A stretch of 64,000 nucleotides of DNA. Origin: Epiperipatus broadwayi (taxonomy: Eukaryota > Onychophora > Udeonychophora > Euonychophora > Peripatidae). Positions within the stretch are counted from its first letter, which is position 1; each line of letters begins with the position of its first letter. Both the position numbers and the translations under genes were made by a program. The DNA lies in assembly GCA_028023455.1 (NCBI GenBank), contig JAQFVV010006273.1, positions 932,001 through 996,000 of the forward strand. Reading direction: 5' to 3'. The notes below the pieces were generated by a model. The model had not been told where the DNA came from and ran no database searches. It saw only the letters and a program-made list of their open reading frames with translations. Positions 22,817-36,127 of this stretch are shown in pieces.

Positions 22817-23209
22817 AAGCAGGTACTAGATAGGGATTTTATGCACAAACCTTCTTGCATCCACAGATTATTCTGACTTGCACTGAGTGGTGCTATTGTA
22901 TGGAGAGTTTTGGTGCAAGCATAAAGAATGATGATCATGTGATGTTTGGTGGTTGAAAATAATTTTTTAGTGGAAAGAAATGGAGGTGATGTCCTGAATC
23001 AACAAAAATCATTACTAAGTAAGTAGCTGAATTAAGGATAATACAAAAAAAACTGTATTAAATTATTATATGAAGATTTGCTACAAGAAAAAGCTAACCC
23101 TAAAGAACATACCTTGTGAAGACATGCTCTAAGATGAATAAAAACAAACCTAAAAATTCAAAGTGCATTATACCTGTAAAAGTATTTAAAAACAATTTGC
23201 TGTAATAAC

Positions 23210-23420
23210 TGAAGTTTCCAACAAGTTATATAATATAAATTAGCATCACAAAAGACAGATGACAATGCCTGTCCTACAACATTTGTTTTTATTTATGCTT
23301 AGTTTATTTACATAATCTAATTAAGCATAAATAACAAATTCTGAAGGACATGGGGTACCATATGTCTCTTGATAGTTTATTTATCATAATTATATAACTT
23401 GCTGAAAACTTCAGTTACTT
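23210..23420. repeat. foldback element, ~100-bp inverted arms
   Basis: The left arm (ACTGAAGTTTCCAACAAG, then TTATATAAT, AAAGACAGATG, TGTCCT, ATTTATGCTTA) is matched in reverse by the right arm (TAAGCATAAAT, AGGACAT, CATATGTCTCTTG, ATTATATAACTTGCTGAAAACTTCAGT). The loop is about 20 bp near 23315-23330. Arm mismatches suggest an old hairpin-type MITE. No flanking duplication was established. Confidence 0.65.
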
Positions 23421-23461
23421 CCTGTTAAATTACATATTACCTGAGTATTTACTATTTACAA

Positions 23462-23725
23462 ACAAACTGTAATAGTATAAATGATTGCAAATAGAATTAT
23501 TTTATGATTTTTAAATAAATTGCAAGTACAATAATTTATATTATAAAACTGCCTTGTCACCAAATTATTAAAGACAACTTCATAAAATAATATAAATTGA
23601 TTTGTAACTTTTATGGTTGCTCTATGTGTACACACGTATTACACATATATGCATAGCATATAATTATTCGGTTTAAGAAATTAAAAAAAATGATTTATAT
23701 ATTTAATAAATCCCTGATTATGTAA
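23462..23725 (+). repeat. dispersed repeat C1 (second copy at 45611)
   Basis: Shares ordered blocks with 45611-45870 in the same orientation: GCAAGTACAAT, ACTGCCTTGT(C/A)CC, AAATTATTAA, AATTGATTTGTAAC, then GCATA(G)CAT and ATTTAATAAAT. Similarity is perhaps 75 percent by eye. Non-coding and unclassified. Confidence 0.55.
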
Positions 23726-25094
23726 AATTAAAAATACAAAAATTATAATCCATGTGAGTAAGGGAAGAAAATAGTTAATGTATTTGTTTATTATATACAA
23801 ATGAAATGCGAAGTTCAAAAAAATATATACAGTATTTTATGACCTTTCAGATTTGCCTTTTGAAGGAGGTTTACCGAAATAAGTTGTTTTTTTTCTTATG
23901 ATAAATTTAATGATAAATCCAAATAATTTATTAAAAGTTATACAGAATTAAATTAAATAGGCAAGAAAAACAATTTCAAAATTTGGTTATATTTTTTTTC
24001 TCTCTCTCTCTTTTCAGTCAATATAAATTAATACAGAGTTAAATAGTTTGTTTAGTGCAATAAACACATTATCAGGGAAATAAAAATGAATACTATTATT
24101 AAAGACTTAAGATAATGGAATATAATGTCTTTGCTATGAGGCAAAAGTAAAAATTAGTCTGAAAACAATACTAGTATTTAATTTTAAACTGGAGAAGACA
24201 GCAATGCAAACTAAATCCATGAAGGAAGAAAGAAAATGCTGATAGAGAAAAAGAATGTTTGTTACTAGAATGAAATTGAAAAAATATGAAGAACTATAAC
24301 CATCCAAAGAATAACTTTATTTCTAATAGGAAAGGAAAACCCCTAGCTAAAATATTTTTCCTTCACATTGCTTACTCATAAAACTATATTTCAATATTAC
24401 ATCTAACTCAGCATCAGCTGAATATTTGCCATGTGGGGGCTAAAGAACCAGAAGCACATCAGTTGAAGATCTAGAACTACAGTAAATTTTTCCAGGAAAG
24501 TTGATCATGCATAGAGGCAACTTTGCCTGCTTACAAAAAAAAAAAAAAACATGATTTAAGAAAATAAGAGGATTTCGCTGTAAAGCCTACTATGTATTTG
24601 CCTATAGTGAGATTCATTTCCTTTGTCTACAAATATTGATAAGCAAGTAGGTTAATTAAAATAAAGATTGAATTTATAAAAAATTATTATCAAAAATGTA
24701 AGTGAAATGTAAAAAGTAAGATTATGATCAACAAAAAGCATCATAAAAACATTTTATTATAGGGATAAGAATTTTCTTTTATATTCAAATATTATAAGGT
24801 CTTAGAATTAATGTTAGTAAGGATTTTTGTATATTCATAATATTCATAATTACATTTAAATTTAATGTTTGAAAATTTCAATATTCTGTTTTATTTAATT
24901 TATAATTTTATAATAGTTGCAAACATTTAAGCAATAATTTGATTATTTTATTTTATAATAGTATAAATAAATTACTACGTATTTTATTATCTATTTTATA
25001 CCATTATTTTGCTACTTGAATTCATTCCAAATATATATCATTAACTTATCACTAAATCTGAAAAATCATGAAATACCCTGGGGAATATACTGGG

Positions 25095-25340
25095 TAATAA
25101 AAATACCTCAAGATGATAATGATTACAGATAATAATTCATCCAAATGTATCCTTTCTTTAAGAAAGTGGCAACTAAAGATCATTTAAATTGGACCTAAAA
25201 AAGATATAAAAGTGCTTTTGGAGTTATTAGGCTTAATTTAATCTTCAGAGTGCTAATGTCATTTCAATCTTCATCATCACAGTGCCTGTTATATTTTATT
25301 TGATTATTACACATTTCGATATTGCAAACATTATGGATAA
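25095..25340 (+). repeat. dispersed repeat D1 (inverted copy at 46890)
   Basis: Reads GATAATAATTCATCCAAA, CTTTCTT, then GAGTTATTAGGCT, AATTTAATCTT, GTCATTTCAATC and TTGCAA-CAT. The reverse complement of 46890-47115 follows the same order. Unclassified interspersed repeat. Confidence 0.5.
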
Positions 25341-25916
25341 ACAATAGTTATATTTGGTGCAACAATGTGTGGTTTGAATAGCTTCTCGTTATTGCTCAAT
25401 TTAGTCACTTATGGTATCAAATATTAGAGCATGAATAAATTGAGCACATTGTGGAAGATAATGTTATATATGGCATACAATATGTGTGTTTAAATCGACT
25501 TAAAAGTGTTTGGAATGGGAAAGATCAGCAAGAGTAAAATATGTATACTATTTTATTACAGGTATAGTTTGAATAAAACATGAAATAGTTTGACAAAGCA
25601 GCAGGATAATAAGATAGAAATAATAAATGCAGATAATACTGGAGAGAATTTCATGAAAAGGTTGTTGTGTTAATTTAATGACAGAATGAAAATAAAACCT
25701 AAGATAGTAACAAATTGAAAAAAAGGAAAATATCAAATTGTGTAAGAAAGTTTTCACAGAGAAAATGAAAAAAATTATACCCAATTTCTCCAAAGGCTGG
25801 TGTCAAAATCATGAACACTGTCTGCATGTGGCATTCGGCACAAGATTGGAGTAAATAATAAGCAAGACTTGAAAAACCAGAGACCAGATAGCAGAATTTT
25901 TAAATGCTATTGACAT

Positions 25917-28125
25917 TGTAATGATCCGGAGAAAGGTAGCTTAACGTCATCTACACTACAGGGCGCCATCTAGGCATTTGAACCTAGAAAAATTTATAAA
26001 GTAGGCAGATACGTATGTCCAAAAAAAAATTTTTTTTATTTTTTATTTTGATATCCGATCATTAACCCATTGTCACTAGCTCAGTGGAATAGCAGATATT
26101 TACATTTTATAATGTAATTCTTATTTAAGAATATATAAAAAAGAATAAAATAAGCCACTACCAGTAATTAACACACAAACATTTATTTACGCACATATAT
26201 AAAATTTAGCATTATTTTAGAATAACTTACTATGGATTTTAACTTGATTTTAGAATTTAAATTTACATTTTAATTTTTATAATATTATAAGTTTACATTT
26301 TAATTTTTATAAGTTCGCACAGATGGGTTTATAAAATGTGTTTTTAATGTTGAGTATAGATCGGTTACATAGATTACATGGTCAAAAAACATTTCAAAAT
26401 AAACATAAACGATCAAAATACAAAGTCATTGATACCGTCAATTGCATAGGGAATACAAGAAACCCAATGGTGTTCATCATAAGACACCGCATTGACACCA
26501 ATAACTTAAAAGACATCCGACATAAATACATCTTAGATACTCACCGTAAGGTATCAGTATTTACCGAATGTCTATATATTTTGATCAAATATGAAAACCA
26601 AAAACATAATCAACCGGTAACGAACCCATGCAAGCATATATACCCAACTTAAATTTAATGCATCTTTATTTAGAGTGTTGAGTATGAATAGACTACATAG
26701 ATTTGCATTTGAAAAGAAAATATTCAATCATTGTTTAACCTTAGGCCAAAGGTTCGCAAACCAAACTTCAATCCATCTGATATATCGATGTGTTCATGTA
26801 ATACGAATACGGCAACACAATTAGGTTAAGAGAAGAAACTGCTTCTCGTCAGATAGGAATATTACATCTGACGATGAGAGCAATAATAAAAAACTCCATA
26901 GGAAGGAACTGTGGTCTCCATCTTATAATTCCTCCCATAGGCATAACAAGTGTGTAGGGCGTATAATAGCGATTCTGCCCATAGTGAAACTTGTACTACA
27001 TCTACTAATTACACCAATATATCCAATCCATTGACGTAATTCAACTACGAAACGAATAATCTAAGATTTCCCTCCCCTAATATAACTTTACAAATCTATA
27101 TAGCCATTCACGCCCGACTTAAGTTTAATATTTATATAGTTTAATTTATCGAAAAACAGAAATCATAATAAAAACTTAAAAGAACAAAAAAATAAATAAA
27201 TGGAAATGATTTTACAAAAGAAATACATCAAATAAAATTATACCTAATTAATAAATAATTTAGTTTGGTCAGATAGGAATCTATTTCTATTTTTTTTTTA
27301 AATACGGAACGAGTTTAGAAGTAAAGTTCTTATTGTTTAGAAATGTTCATTAATTATATATATTTAAAGCTGAGAGTTCAAAAAGTTTTTACGATTTCAA
27401 AACGTTCCTTTTATCCATTGCTTGCCATTTGAACGTGAATTCCCATGCCGTCCTAAAGAGATTGGTATTCTGTTGGCCGATTTATTTATTCATCCGGAGG
27501 TCTTTTGCTTTGGCTGGTCCTCAATGTAGAAAATGATGTCATTTCTTTTTTTTTTAACAAAACTGAAGGGATTGAAGAATGCGTCTTTTCAATCCCTTCT
27601 CCTTCAACTCCGCACTAACACATATAGTCACATCGTAATAACTAACTAATAATTTCCAAACTTTTCCTTTTATATTAATTTTAAGAATTCAATTGACATA
27701 ACATCATCGATGATGATGATCCTTCTGTTGAATTCAATTTCCCGATGGATTTCTCTCATTTGCTATTAGTTTCTATTGTTTTCCTATCTGACCGCTGCTT
27801 ATACGTTTAAATGCCCAAAGGCTAATTCACTTTGACTAATTAAAATAATCATTTCCATTTCTGATTAATTAATGTGTTTTCCAAACTTAAAGAATATATT
27901 TTTATCTCTAAATCTTTTTGTTGAAAGATTTAGTTTTTCTATTTTTAATAAAGTTTTATTTTAATAATTTTTTTTTATCTGTGCGATTTTATATATATAC
28001 AAGTTTAAGATGATTTTTTAATTTTCAATTTTTAATTCTTAAAAAGGAAGTTTTATTTGCGAACTTTTGTTCTTTTCATGTTTACTAATAAAAAAACAAT
28101 GTAACGTACGTATGTGCCCGTTACA
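25917..28125 (+). repeat. left LTR of element C (2209 bp)
   Basis: Starts TGTAATGATCCGGAGAAAGG and ends TATGTGCCCGTTACA. It contains a 104-codon frame at 26338-26652 (MFLMLSIDRLHRLHG...), also present but frameshifted in the right LTR (29279-29521). I do not recognise it, and it is lost in the solo LTR, so it is probably not a gene. Confidence 0.85.
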
Positions 28126-28862
28126 TATCAGTAAACTTGCTTAAAAAAAAAATAAACAAAAAGAAAAATATTTTACTTAGGGTTAGTAATTACGGTACAC
28201 GATTAACGAAGACATTTACAAAAACATCCGGTTAGTAATTTTACAAAAAGACTATATACAACAAAAAAAAAATGTTGACTATCGTTTTCCTAAGGACAAT
28301 TTACGTTCACCTCCTCCCCACAAGAGTTCTATTTTTTTTATACATTTTATTTTTACACACGGCATGACAAGCAAATTTTATAAATTATTTATTTAAGATG
28401 GTTGCACTGAGGTAAATATGTTTTAAGGAATAATGGGTTTAAATGTGTATATTTGCAGCACAATTATAAATACCACCAGCTTATTTATGACTTATTGAAA
28501 GGCTTAAATAGGGTTACTATGAAGTAAATTCCCAAACAGTACTCATCGTAAGGTACTACATTTACGATCATAAACTTACATGGTTGTGCGCGCCTATACA
28601 CGTTAAAGCATAATATATATTAACAAACAAAAAAACATATTAATTGCAACCTTTTGACTTTCTTTTTAACAAAATACAATTTAAAATTATTAATACTTTC
28701 TCGTGTTTAATATATGTGCAATTTCTTTCTGGCAGTGCTCTTATAAAATTTAAAGTATCCGACTTTATGTAAACAGATAAACATATTTCATTTTGAAAAA
28801 AGAAATTTACTCAGGGTATACGTGGTTTTTATTAATAGATCGACCCAAGTTGGGTGGCCAGT
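28126..28862 (+). other. internal region of element C (737 bp, non-coding)
   Basis: No frame of note. A primer-binding site beginning TGG is not seen directly after the left LTR (sequence begins TATCAGTAAACTTGC). The right edge reads GACCCAAGTTGGGTGGCCAGT, a G-rich but imperfect polypurine tract before the right LTR. Confidence 0.6.
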
Positions 28863-31053
28863 TGTAACAATCCGGAGAAAGGTAGCTTAACGTCATCTGC
28901 ACTACAGGGCATCATCTAGGCATTTGAACCTAGAAAAATTTATAAAGTAGGCTGATACATAAGTCAAAAAAATTTTTTTTTTTATTTTGATATCCGATCG
29001 TTAACCCATTGTCACTAGCTCAGTGGAATAGCAGAGATTTACATTTTATAATGTAATTCTTATCTAAGAATATATAAAAAAGAATAAAATAAGCCACTGC
29101 CAGTAATTAACACACAAACATTTATTTACGCACATATATAAAATTTAGCATTATTTTAGAATAACTTTTACTTTGGATTTTAACTTGATTTTAGAATTTA
29201 AATTTACATTTTAATTTTTATAATATTACAAGTTTACATTTTAATTTTTATAAGTTCGCACAGATGGGTTTATAAAATGTGTTTTTAATGTTGAGTATAG
29301 ATCAGTTACATAGATTACACGGTCAAAAAACATTTCAAAATAAATATAAACGATCGAAATACAAAGTCATTGATACCGTCAATTGCATAGGGAATACAAG
29401 AAACCCAATGGTGTTCATCATAAGACATTGCATTGACACCAATAACTTAAAAGACATCCGACATAAATACATCTTACTCACCGTAAGGTATCAGTATTTA
29501 CCGAATGTCTATATATTTTGATCAAATATGAAAACCAAAAACATAATCAACCGGTAACGAACCCATGCAAGCGTCTATACCCAATTTAAATTTAATGCAT
29601 CTTTATTTAGAGTGTCGAGTATGAATAGACTACATAGATTTGCATTTGAAAAGAAAATATTCAATCCTTGTTTAACCTTAGGCCAAAGGTTTGCAGTCAA
29701 ACCAAACTTCAATCGATCTGATATATTGATGTGTTCAATGTAATACGGATACAGCAGCACAATTAGGTTAAGAAAAGAAACTGCTTCTCATCAGATAGGA
29801 ATATTACATCTATCTGATGATGAGAGCAATAAAAAAAACTCCATAGGAAGGAACTGCGGTCACCGTCTTATAATTCCTCCCATAGGAATAACGAGTGTGT
29901 ATGGTGTATAATAGCGATTCTGCCCATAGCGAAACTCGTACTACATCTACTAATTACACCAATATATCCAATCCATTGACCTAATTCAACTACGAAATGA
30001 ATAACCTAAGATTTCCCTCCCCTAATATAACTTTACAAATCTATATAGCCATTCACGCCCGACTTAAGTTTAATATTTATATAGTTTAATTTATCGAAAA
30101 ACAGAAATCATAATAAAAACTTAAAAGAACAAAAAAAAAAATGGAAATGATTTTACAAAAGAAATACATCAAATAAAATTATACCTAATTTAGTTTGGTC
30201 AGATAGGAATCTATTTCTATTTTTTTTTTTTTAATATGGAACAAGTTTAGAAGTAAAGTTCTTATTGTTTAGAAATGTTCATTAATTATATATATTTAAA
30301 GCTGAGAGTTCAAAAAGTTCTTACGATTTCAAAATGTTCCTTTTATCCGTTGCTTGCCATTTGAACGTGAATTCCCATGCCATCCTAAAGAGATTGGTAT
30401 TCTGTTGGCCGATTTATTTATTCATCCGAAGATCTTTTGCTTTGGCTGGTCCTCAATATAGAAAACGATGTCATTTCTTTTTTTTTAACAAACTGAAGGG
30501 ATTGAGGAGTGCGTCTTTTCAATCCCTTCTCCTTCAACTCCGCACTAACACATATAGTCACATCGTAATAACTAACTAATAATTTCCAAACTTTTCCTTT
30601 TATATTAATTTTAAGGATTCAATTGACATAACATCATCGATAATGATGATCCTTCCGTTGAGGTCCGATTTCCCGATGGATTTCTCTCATTTGCTATTAG
30701 TTTCTATTGTTTTCCTATCTGACCACTGCTTATACATTTAAATGCCCAAAGGCTAATTCACTTTGACTAATTAAAATAATCATTTCCATTTCTGATTAAT
30801 TAATGTGTTTTGCAAACTTAAATATATATTTTTCTCTCTAAATCTTTTTGTTGAAAGATTTAGTTTTTCTATTTTTAATAGTTTTATTTTAATAATTTTT
30901 TTTTAATCTGTGCGATTTTATATATATACGAGTTTAAGTTGATTTTTTAATTTTCAATTTTAATTCTTAAAAAGGAAGTTTTATTTGCGAACTTTTATTC
31001 TTTTCATGTTTACTAATAAAAAAACAATGTAACATGTGTATGTGCCCGTTACA
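28863..31053 (+). repeat. right LTR of element C (2191 bp)
   Basis: Starts TGTAACAATCCGGAGAAAGG and ends TATGTGCCCGTTACA. It differs from the left LTR by scattered substitutions and a few small indels, such as the TTAGATACTCACC against TTACTCACC deletion. This suggests a fairly young insertion. Confidence 0.85.
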
Positions 31054-31186
31054 ACATGAACCTCCAAAATCATGCAGGTATAGGTAATGGGGAAGGCAAG
31101 TTTGTCATATCAAACAGGCAAACAAACAAAATTAGGAATGAAGCAGCCATTGTATGTATAAAAGTCAAAAAAGAAGTGGAAAAAAA

Positions 31187-31328
31187 ATCACATGATCACC
31201 ATTTCTTATGCTTGCTTATAATTGTTATTAAAACAGGCAAAACTCTATATGTACTGCCACTAAAGCAAGCCAGAGTAATCAATGGATGCATTGAGTGGCA
31301 ATATATATAGAGAAATTTTACCTGCTTT
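31187..31328 (+). mobile_element. short ribozyme-family derivative lacking the hammerhead
   Basis: Begins ATCACATGATCACC, runs through TATGCTTGCTTATAA, GTTATTAAAACAGGCAAAACTC and GCAAGCCAGAGTAATC, then returns in inverse (GAGTGGCAATATATATAGAG, TTTTACCTG). It is an opposite-orientation copy of the short form at 6938-7202, with the ribozyme part deleted. A-rich flanks (AAAAAAGAAGTGG and AAAAAAGAAAG) may be a decayed duplication. Confidence 0.55.
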
Positions 31329-32421
31329 AAAAAAGAAAGAACTGATAACATAGATTAGAACATCAGTTAGTCACTAGTCTAGAAGTTATCCAAGCCCAAG
31401 GCAACAAAGCATTCTAGTGGATCACCTAATGGTTCACCACATCCAGATATGAGTACTGAAATAAATAAGAGTAGACTAAGAAATGGAAAGAAATCTAATC
31501 TAGTGTGAAGAAATTAAAAGTGACTCCAAAGATAGCAGAATATCCCAAATCAACACAAATGAGAACACTATCACTATTGAGAAAGTATCTCAACTGTTAC
31601 AAATATTGACCTATATGAGAATGATAAACAATGGCCTATTCTCTTGATGATCCTAGATCTGTTGAAATGACAAATTCTTTTGAGAAAATAAATGATAAAA
31701 TTTAAAATGTAAGACAAGTATCAAAAATAACAAATAAACAAATTGAAAAAAAAAACTTTCTAGAAAGTAAGAGGGACTTACAAAATTTGCAAAAGAGCAT
31801 GGCAAAAGTGCCATCTTGTTACAGAAGTGATTTTTAAAAAAAATTCATACACCATTCATCATATATTGAAGCCATCCATGTAAACCTGTAAATGATTAAT
31901 AATTTAAAAATAGAAAAAGATCTTGAAATAAACATCTTGATTATGAAATATATGATCACAGTATAAGTAACATTCTGATTCAGGGGTTGTAAAAAAAAAT
32001 ATTGATTATGCTGAGATTAGAAAAAAATTTTGATTGTTCAAGTTTATTTAGACATGTTGTCAATTTTTGGTAATAAATGGAAATTATGATCACAGACTTG
32101 AGAACATTAAGCTGTCATGTAATTCCTTGGAGCATAGTTCCAAATGGCATATTAGTCTTTAAGGCTTAGAAGAAGCAAGGTATGATCCAGACTCAAAAAA
32201 GAACACTTTCAAATGATGTATTTACCAGCCTCTAAGTCTCAGAAAATCCTATGAGTAAAGCTTCATATACTGATATTTAATCATTTATGAATTGTTGGTA
32301 GCTGAACAATACTGAAAGTGAGGCAATTCTTCTGGTGTTTATACTACATTGTGGATCCAATAGCTGAAGGCCAATCAAATCTATGAATAGGAAAATAATT
32401 GACATGTATTTTATTTTATAT

Positions 32422-35324
32422 TGACATAGTATATTCCTGACCTCATATATCTTTCGCCTATTTTTCCCCACAGCTCCATCTGTGTCGGATTTGGTGTCAA
32501 CACAGTTATATATATCATTGCACATATATATGTGAACAAATGACTGTAATATCTTCTGTTTATATAAGTGTATATTTTATTTTAAAATATATTATGTATT
32601 ATAGATTTTATTTTATTAAGTCAATTTAAAGTTTTACATTTCAAATTGCATATATATATTATATATGCACGGTCTACATATGAGGGTGATATATAGAGAG
32701 AGCAATAGTATTTAGAAGTTCTTATGATTCTTAATTTTAACCATAAATAAGTTGTAAACAAAAATCAGATTAGGTGCACCTGTTTTAGCATAACTGGCTG
32801 AGACAATTTACATTTTTTCTAAGTAATAATATTTTTCCAAAATATATAATTTTTTCCTAAACAAGATTTACTGAACCGAAACTATTGCAAGGTCTGGTTA
32901 GTTAAAAAAATATCCTGTTAATTTTTAACAGGAAGGTTTAAATGAATAAAATTATAAAATTTCAGAGGAGTGCTAATTAATTCTCAACAGTAAATAATAT
33001 TGTTGACAGCAAGGTGTTATAAATAGGCCATATTTCCTGCAGAAAAAGATATGCTAGATGTTAAGACGCATTATCACAAGCCTACAGGACTAGGTTAACC
33101 TTTGACATGGTGGAGTAGAAGGCATTAGATTTGCCATTTTCCTGAGTGAAGATGGGAATCTCTAGTCCCATTTTACATGCCTATCTGCCCATTATCATTA
33201 TAGATCTAGTAAACCTTCAGCAATGACCTGCCACAAGATCATAGTTTAAACCATATGACCTATCCAGAAATCCAGGATGCAGTTACACCTGCCAACTGAG
33301 ATGCCTGAATCACAAGTGGCAAGCAACATCGGTAATATTCTTTCAAAGCACCACAGAGCTATCAAATCATTTCTTAACCTTTAAATTTTAATATTAAAAG
33401 CTAGCTTAAATGTAAAAAGATGAAAATTCAAACTTAACTCTAAAATTTATTTGAAGCAATCTCAATCTTGTATAACCTTATCTGATTACTAACATGAAAT
33501 CTATCAACTTTCAGTTTTCTAAGTTATAATGACTGTCACTTGTTGTTCCTTTAAATGTCTGTATTACTGCAGTTATGTCTATATAACTATTCATTCTGCT
33601 TCAATTCTCTAAAATTTAATATATGTCATAGTATGCTAAGTATTTCGAAACAGTGAGCACTTAAACATTCAGCGAAGATATAATTAATATCTCCATTTTA
33701 AATATATTTTAATAATGCTGTTTAGCTCTCTAGCCTGCTATTTCAAGATCCTATTATATTGGATATCAGATCGTTCTCCACTCATTATCAATTGCTTAGT
33801 TTTATACTATATAAATGCATAGTATAGTTTGCTCTTGAAGTTATGAATTATAATTTTACATATTTCCTTTAACAAAGTAATAGACTAGCCTTAAAGATAG
33901 TGATAAAGTACATTTATTAATGTCTTATAAATTGGCACTAAAAATACTTTCCCCTCCTTAATTAATAATTAAAATGCAGATTTAGTATTTTAAACAAGAT
34001 TATAATTTAGTTTTATCCCTATAGTTAGCATAATTACAATGCTATGGAAGAACTGGGTTCTGTTAGCCATATAAATAATAGCTATCTATTTAAGCATAGT
34101 TAATTTAGATATACATTAGTACTTTACTTGTGCATTGCAAGTATGTCTTTATGAAGTACACTTTTGTAAGTTTACATTTTGCTGCACCTTTTTAAATGGG
34201 CTCACAGTGACCGGACACCCCATTTCTTAGTTCAGGTATGGCTATCTTTGTTAGAACTGGAATAAGAAAGTCCATACCATGTTTATAAAGCCTATCCGAG
34301 TTCCTGAACTTATCTGTTCATATATTATTTGTAGCAAGCCATCTGGTCTGAAGGCACCAAGCATTTTTGGTGCTGAAGCCCATGAATATTATTCACACTG
34401 CAAACTTATTTCTTAATGTTTAATCAGCACTATAGCCTATGTGTGTGGATTTAGAGTAGCCAGTTCTTTCGTCTTATTAAATAACTGTTCAGCATTAGTC
34501 TGAAACCCAATCTTTGGTTACCAGGCTAAATCTCTATCATATTTGAGCTTATTTAAGTGCTCACATTTTAATATATATAAATAGCAGTTCTATGAACACT
34601 GTAATTAGAAATCTATCTTGGGCTGGTATATTTCATTGTAACCAAACCATGATGGAAGAATAAGTATGGCATATTAAGTGATTATAAGCATCATTTATTA
34701 ACCACACATACACCTATTTTAATGTGTTAGAAGGTGACCGTGTAATAATAATTTAGTCTTAACCTACACCTTTTTTAATGTGTTAGAAGGTGACCGTGCA
34801 ATAATAATTTAGTCTTAGCCACTTTGTAACACCTGCATGCATTGATCATACATACTTAACACTATATAATCTTTGTCATATTCTTTTTCTTTGATTTTAT
34901 GTTATTGTTTTAATAAACCTGTTTGAAATATGAAACATATTTCATATCTTCCTTGCTCATAGTCCTACTTCAATCCAATTAATATTATCTTATCCCAATT
35001 CCTTAATGATTTACATGTTGAATATGGATGATTTTACTTAAGTTAATTAGCATGCTAAGTAATCTATTTAACTCTTAAGTTAGCTAAATTGTTAAATTCC
35101 CTTGAGTCTCATGTTTCTCCCTGTTTGAAGCCAGTTTGCTGAAGAAATTGAGATGGAGTGTAACCTCAGAAATGTTATTCATTAGGTATTAAGTCATCCA
35201 ATACTGATAAATGAGTCAAACCTTGGTTGGATTCAGGATCTCATCATCTCATTTTGTTCAGTGTTATTGTATTTTGCTTGGAATCTGGATTTTGTTATAT
35301 GAATGTACAAATATCTCTGTTATA
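32422..35324 (+). repeat. left LTR-like repeat of element B
   Basis: Starts TGACATAGTATATTCCTGACC. Matches the right copy in order, through AGAGAGAGCAATA, CTAGCTTAAATGTAAAAAGATGAA, TTTCCCCTCCTTAATTAATAATTAAAATGC and TTACATGTTGAATATG. A tandem duplication of a ~65-bp block (GTGTTAGAAGGTGACCGTG) at about 34720-34810 is specific to this copy. Confidence 0.65.
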
Positions 35325-36127
35325 TAGGTTTTTTCCTCCCCGATAATGGTGCCACAATGTAGAGGCCTCAAATAACAGACCCACATTCCCTGAGATCACA
35401 GGAAATCCTTTAATTTGTTTACATACATGTGCAAAAAAAATTTTTCCTCATTTATATATGTAAAAAAAAATTTCCCCTAATTATGGTATCGCAACTGGAA
35501 GATACACACCACCTGAGTTATATATGTAAAAAAAAATTTATCTATTTACATGAGACTGTTTTATTTTATGTCATTTTAAATTTTAAAATTGTGTCTGACT
35601 TAACACCTGAATACTCAGATTATATAAATATATCATAAATTTATGTAAGCTGTATCAACCAGTCATTATTTTATAATGCATATTAATTTGAAATTAGGAG
35701 TTTTATATTATATACGTAATATTTTTCTTGCTCATGGGTGACTGGCACCTGAGGGTGACTTGAACAGATTATAAGTATTACTCATTAAATTTTGTCATCA
35801 GGGGTAGAGAAAAAGGTTAAAAGGGGAGCCCATCATTTTAAAGTTTTATTTTAAAAATTTGGATTGGATGCAAGAAATGAAACGAGAAATGCAAGGTCAA
35901 TATATATATGCTTGAAATATAAAATTAAACCTGGCACAGAAAATAAATACAATCATGAATCTATAAGTTTTTTTTTTTTTAGAATGCAGCTTGAGTTAAA
36001 GAAGAATGAAAAATGCATATTGGTAATATTTACTTTTATTATTTACATGTAAAATTTATATTTATGTTAAAATATTAAACAAGGATATACTTAAGAATGT
36101 CATTCATTAGAGAGAGGAAAGATTAAG
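35325..36127 (+). other. 5' internal region of element B
   Basis: Starts with the possible primer-binding site and then holds a short repeat in which TATATATGTAAAAAAAAATTT or a close variant occurs three times (35425-35545). No coding region recognised. Confidence 0.45.

Larger units (their letters stand above)
21859..22955. mobile_element. retrozyme/Penelope-like composite, two direct units plus inverted arm
   Basis: The left flank AAAATATAATTTTTTCAG (21841-21858) and right flank AAAATAATTTTTTAG (22956-22970) form an imperfect ~15-bp target duplication. Inside, unit 1 (from 21862) and unit 2 (from 22318) are direct repeats offset by 456 bp. From about 22672 the sequence is an inverted partial unit ending GATCATGTGATGTTTGGTGG. 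Each unit carries a hammerhead motif, on the minus strand in units 1-2 and the plus strand in the inverted arm. It has no coding capacity. The organisation is the same as at 36143-37625, with a similar end at 6938-7202. Confidence 0.75.
25917..31053 (+). mobile_element. LTR retrotransposon, family C: long LTRs, tiny internal region
   Basis: Two near-identical direct repeats (25917-28125 and 28863-31053, about 2.2 kb) begin TGTAA and end TTACA, as LTRs do. They enclose only 737 bp. The 4-bp ACAT flanks the whole unit (25913-25916 and 31054-31057). The internal part has no gag or pol. This matches a LARD/TRIM-like non-autonomous LTR element that would need proteins from a relative. TG...CA ends and a 4-bp duplication fit Ty3/Gypsy-type integration. 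Orientation is inferred only from a G-rich tract before the right LTR. Confidence 0.85.

Noticed and set aside
26338-26652. 104-codon frame in the family C LTR, repeated in the right LTR
   Set aside because: LTRs of one element are identical by descent, the second copy is frameshifted and the solo LTR has lost it, so repetition is not evidence of coding.
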